A DNA stretch of 10,063 nucleotides from positions 1 to 10,063 of the forward strand of contig JAJYPZ010000020.1 of assembly GCA_021794855.1 (NCBI GenBank), in the 5' to 3' direction. Position numbers and translations under genes: made by a program. The notes under the pieces are model-generated. The model worked only from the letters and a program-made list of their open reading frames with translations. It was not told the DNA's origin and did not search any database. Positions within the stretch are counted from its first letter, which is position 1. Each line of letters begins with the position of its first letter. This DNA is from Pseudomonadota bacterium. GTDB taxonomy: Bacteria; Pseudomonadota; Gammaproteobacteria; Burkholderiales; Sulfuriferulaceae. Shown here piece by piece: positions 8,540-10,063 of the stretch.

Positions 8540-9447
8540 TGCGATTCGGCAAGGTAGGCGTACTGTTGGGAGGCCGCTCCGACGAACGTGAAATATCGCT
8601 GCTCAGCGGTGCGCGAGTGTTGTCGAGTTTAAGAGGGCAGGGTATCGATGCACATCCGTTCGACCCGGCGGAACAGGATTTCGGCGCTCTGATGGCGCAG
8701 GGTTTCGACCGGATCATGATCGCACTGCACGGCCGTTTCGGCGAAGACGGCACGATACAGGGCGTGCTTGACTGGATGGGAATACCTTATACCGGCAGCG
8801 GGGTGATGGCATCGGCGCTGGCAATGGATAAGTGGCGGACCAAAATGGTGTGGCAAACGGCGGGCATACCTACGCCGGATTATGCGATTCTGCGAGCGGA
8901 CAGCGATTTCGACGCCATCGCCGAGCGGCTCGGTCTGCCGATATTCGTAAAACCGGCGCGGGAGGGATCGAGCATAGGCATGACCCGGGTGACCGTCGCT
9001 GGGGAATTGGCTCAGGCGTGGAAAAACGCCGCGCAGTTCGATAGTCTGGTATTGGCCGAGCAGTGTATAGAGCACGGGGAATATACCTGTTCGATACTGG
9101 GCGACCGGATATTGCCGATGATACGTCTGCTGCCCAAGCAATCCTATTACGATTACGAAGCGAAGTACCTGCGCGACGACACGGAATACAGAGTGCCGTG
9201 CGGACTGTCCGCCGAAGCGGAATCGGAGATACAAGGCATGGCTAAAAAAGCCTTCGATATTTTGGGCTGCCGCGGTTGGGGCAGACTCGACCTGATGCTC
9301 GATGCTCAGGGCAAGCCCTATTTTCTGGAAGCCAATACCGCGCCGGGAATGACCGATCATAGCCTGGTGCCGATGGCGGCGCGCGCAGCAGGCATAAGTT
9401 TCGACGAACTGGTTATCGCCATATTGGAGCAGGCTCGTGTGGGATGA
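8536..9447 (+). CDS. ddl: D-alanine--D-alanine ligase (DdlB type)
   Basis: Ddl joins two D-alanines with ATP in the cytoplasm, supplying the dipeptide used by MurF. The product has 303 residues (E. coli DdlB 306). ATP-grasp signatures are in order: [12 protein letters not shown] (11-22), [12 protein letters not shown] (65-76), [15 protein letters not shown] (85-99), [12 protein letters not shown] (138-149), YDYEAKY (205-211), GRLDLMLD (249-256) and [15 protein letters not shown] (265-279). Lys210-Tyr211 of the omega loop match E. coli Lys215-Tyr216; the tyrosine supports D-Ala-D-Ala rather than D-Ala-D-lactate specificity. Metal ligands Asp252, Glu265 and Asn267 are present. An in-frame reading open from 8167 lies within murB and adds nothing Ddl-like, so the ATG at 8536 is used. 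The TGA overlaps ftsQ by 11 bases. Thirteen of 20 isoleucines use ATA, unlike the upstream genes. Confidence 0.96.
   Translation: MMRFGKVGVLLGGRSDEREISLLSGARVLSSLRGQGIDAHPFDPAEQDFGALMAQGFDRIMIALHGRFGEDGTIQGVLDWMGIPYTGSGVMASALAMDKWRTKMVWQTAGIPTPDYAILRADSDFDAIAERLGLPIFVKPAREGSSIGMTRVTVAGELAQAWKNAAQFDSLVLAEQCIEHGEYTCSILGDRILPMIRLLPKQSYYDYEAKYLRDDTEYRVPCGLSAEAESEIQGMAKKAFDILGCRGWGRLDLMLDAQGKPYFLEANTAPGMTDHSLVPMAARAAGISFDELVIAILEQARVG
9426..9429 (+). promoter_or_regulatory. Ribosome binding site of ftsQ, inside ddl
   Basis: GGAG lies 7 bases before the GTG at 9437. The later ATG at 9444 is in a different frame from the FtsQ reading. The site supports GTG initiation with an 11-base overlap of the ddl end. 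Confidence 0.6.
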
Positions 9448-10063
9448 CGAAGCTCTTCTTGCAAAATGGACTCGCGCAGCGCTGGCGGGTACTGCGATGT
9501 TGCTGCTGTGCGGGGGTCTGGTGATGGTATCCAGACTCAAAATGTTCGATTTGCATGAAATAAAAATTATCGGCGCACAGCATGTCACGATGAATCAGGC
9601 GAAACTCGTGATACGGCAGTACATTACCGGCAATTTTTTTTCGGTAAATCTCGCTACGGTGCGCGCGGCATTTCTCAAGTTGCCGTGGGCCCGCGATGCG
9701 AGCGTGCGGCGGCGCTGGCCGGACGGACTGGAAGTCGTGCTGGAAGAACATAAACCGCTGGCGCGCTGGAACGACAATGCTTTGCTGAACCGTTACGGCG
9801 AAGTTTTTACCGCCGCCAGCAATGCCGATTTGCCGCATTTGAGCGGGCCGTCGGGCAGCGAACACGAAGTATTGCAGAGATGGACCGATTTCAGCCGGAT
9901 ATTGAGTCCGTTAAACCGGACGCCGCTCAGCGTGACACTGAACGACAGAAGGAGCTGGTCGCTGGTCATGGATAACGGCGTCACGATAGCTTTAGGCAGT
10001 GAACATCCTGCCTGGAAATTGCAGCGCTGGGTAGGACTTTACCCAGAAATGGAAGCGCAATTG
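9437..10063 (+). CDS. ftsQ: Cell division protein FtsQ (N-terminal 209 residues, cut by window end)
   Basis: FtsQ is a bitopic inner-membrane protein that links early and late divisome parts, binding FtsB-FtsL in the periplasm. The frame stays open from the GTG at 9437 to the last base; the C-terminus lies outside. The start reads [11 protein letters not shown], a short cytoplasmic tail. One hydrophobic segment follows at about 13-32 (includes [12 protein letters not shown]). A POTRA-like domain comes next, roughly 37-105, containing [14 protein letters not shown] (37-50), [19 protein letters not shown] (82-100) and EEHKPLARW (103-111); this pattern is characteristic of FtsQ/DivIB. The beta domain (LLNRYGEVF, 117-125, onward) is partly visible. 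The GTG is favoured by its GGAG and by the 11-base overlap with ddl. Residues 66-69 lie over a run of eight T. ftsA and ftsZ would be expected next but are not visible. Confidence 0.93.
   Translation, partial: MWDDEALLAKWTRAALAGTAMLLLCGGLVMVSRLKMFDLHEIKIIGAQHVTMNQAKLVIRQYITGNFFSVNLATVRAAFLKLPWARDASVRRRWPDGLEVVLEEHKPLARWNDNALLNRYGEVFTAASNADLPHLSGPSGSEHEVLQRWTDFSRILSPLNRTPLSVTLNDRRSWSLVMDNGVTIALGSEHPAWKLQRWVGLYPEMEAQL

Noticed and set aside
8629..9588. A 319-codon open frame on the - strand opposite ddl and the ftsQ start
   Set aside because: It mirrors the ddl reading, has no recognisable motif and no supporting gene context; it is best explained as a shadow.
1..10063. A hidden defence, mobile or otherwise new system in the window
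   Set aside because: Every base is within, or within 45 bases of, a recognised dcw gene on one strand, with no integrase, transposase, direct repeats or unexplained reading frame.

Overview
The window is an uninterrupted piece of a division and cell wall (dcw) cluster, all on the + strand. It runs from the last codons of murE through complete murF, mraY, murD, ftsW, murG, murC, murB and ddl into the first 209 codons of ftsQ. No mobile element, RNA gene, CRISPR array or foreign-looking cargo was seen, and I found no previously undescribed system. The nine genes after murE are called from conserved family motifs that can be read directly in their products.

The gene order, the double-membrane-type dcw set and the style of the FtsQ N-terminus (short, starting Met-Trp-Asp-Asp) fit a Proteobacterium. 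A betaproteobacterium, perhaps of the Nitrosomonadales type, is my best guess, but this rests on remembered resemblance and not on a search. Placing murB between murC and ddl distinguishes this layout from E. coli, where murB lies elsewhere.

Layout: positions 1-107 are the murE tail. Positions 104-2569 hold murF and mraY, the last cytoplasmic ligase and the first lipid-linked step. Positions 2615-5118 hold murD and ftsW. Positions 5121-9447 hold murG, murC, murB and ddl. Position 9437 to the window end is ftsQ. Genes are packed almost without gaps: six junctions overlap by exactly 4 or exactly 11 bases and one is 2 bases apart. Only murF-mraY (18 bases) and mraY-murD (45 bases) have real spacers. 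The 45-base spacer contains a perfect 8-bp hairpin. No stretch over 300 bases lacks a gene.

Together the genes make and use the peptidoglycan precursor. MurB and MurC make UDP-MurNAc and add L-Ala, MurD and MurE add the second and third residues, and Ddl makes D-Ala-D-Ala, which MurF attaches. MraY moves the product to undecaprenyl phosphate, MurG adds GlcNAc to give lipid II, FtsW polymerises it at the septum, and FtsQ helps recruit and regulate the septal machinery.

The points most worth a second look are the mraY-murD hairpin, a marked rise in ATA isoleucine codons toward the murB-ddl-ftsQ end, and the repeated 4/11-base overlaps.
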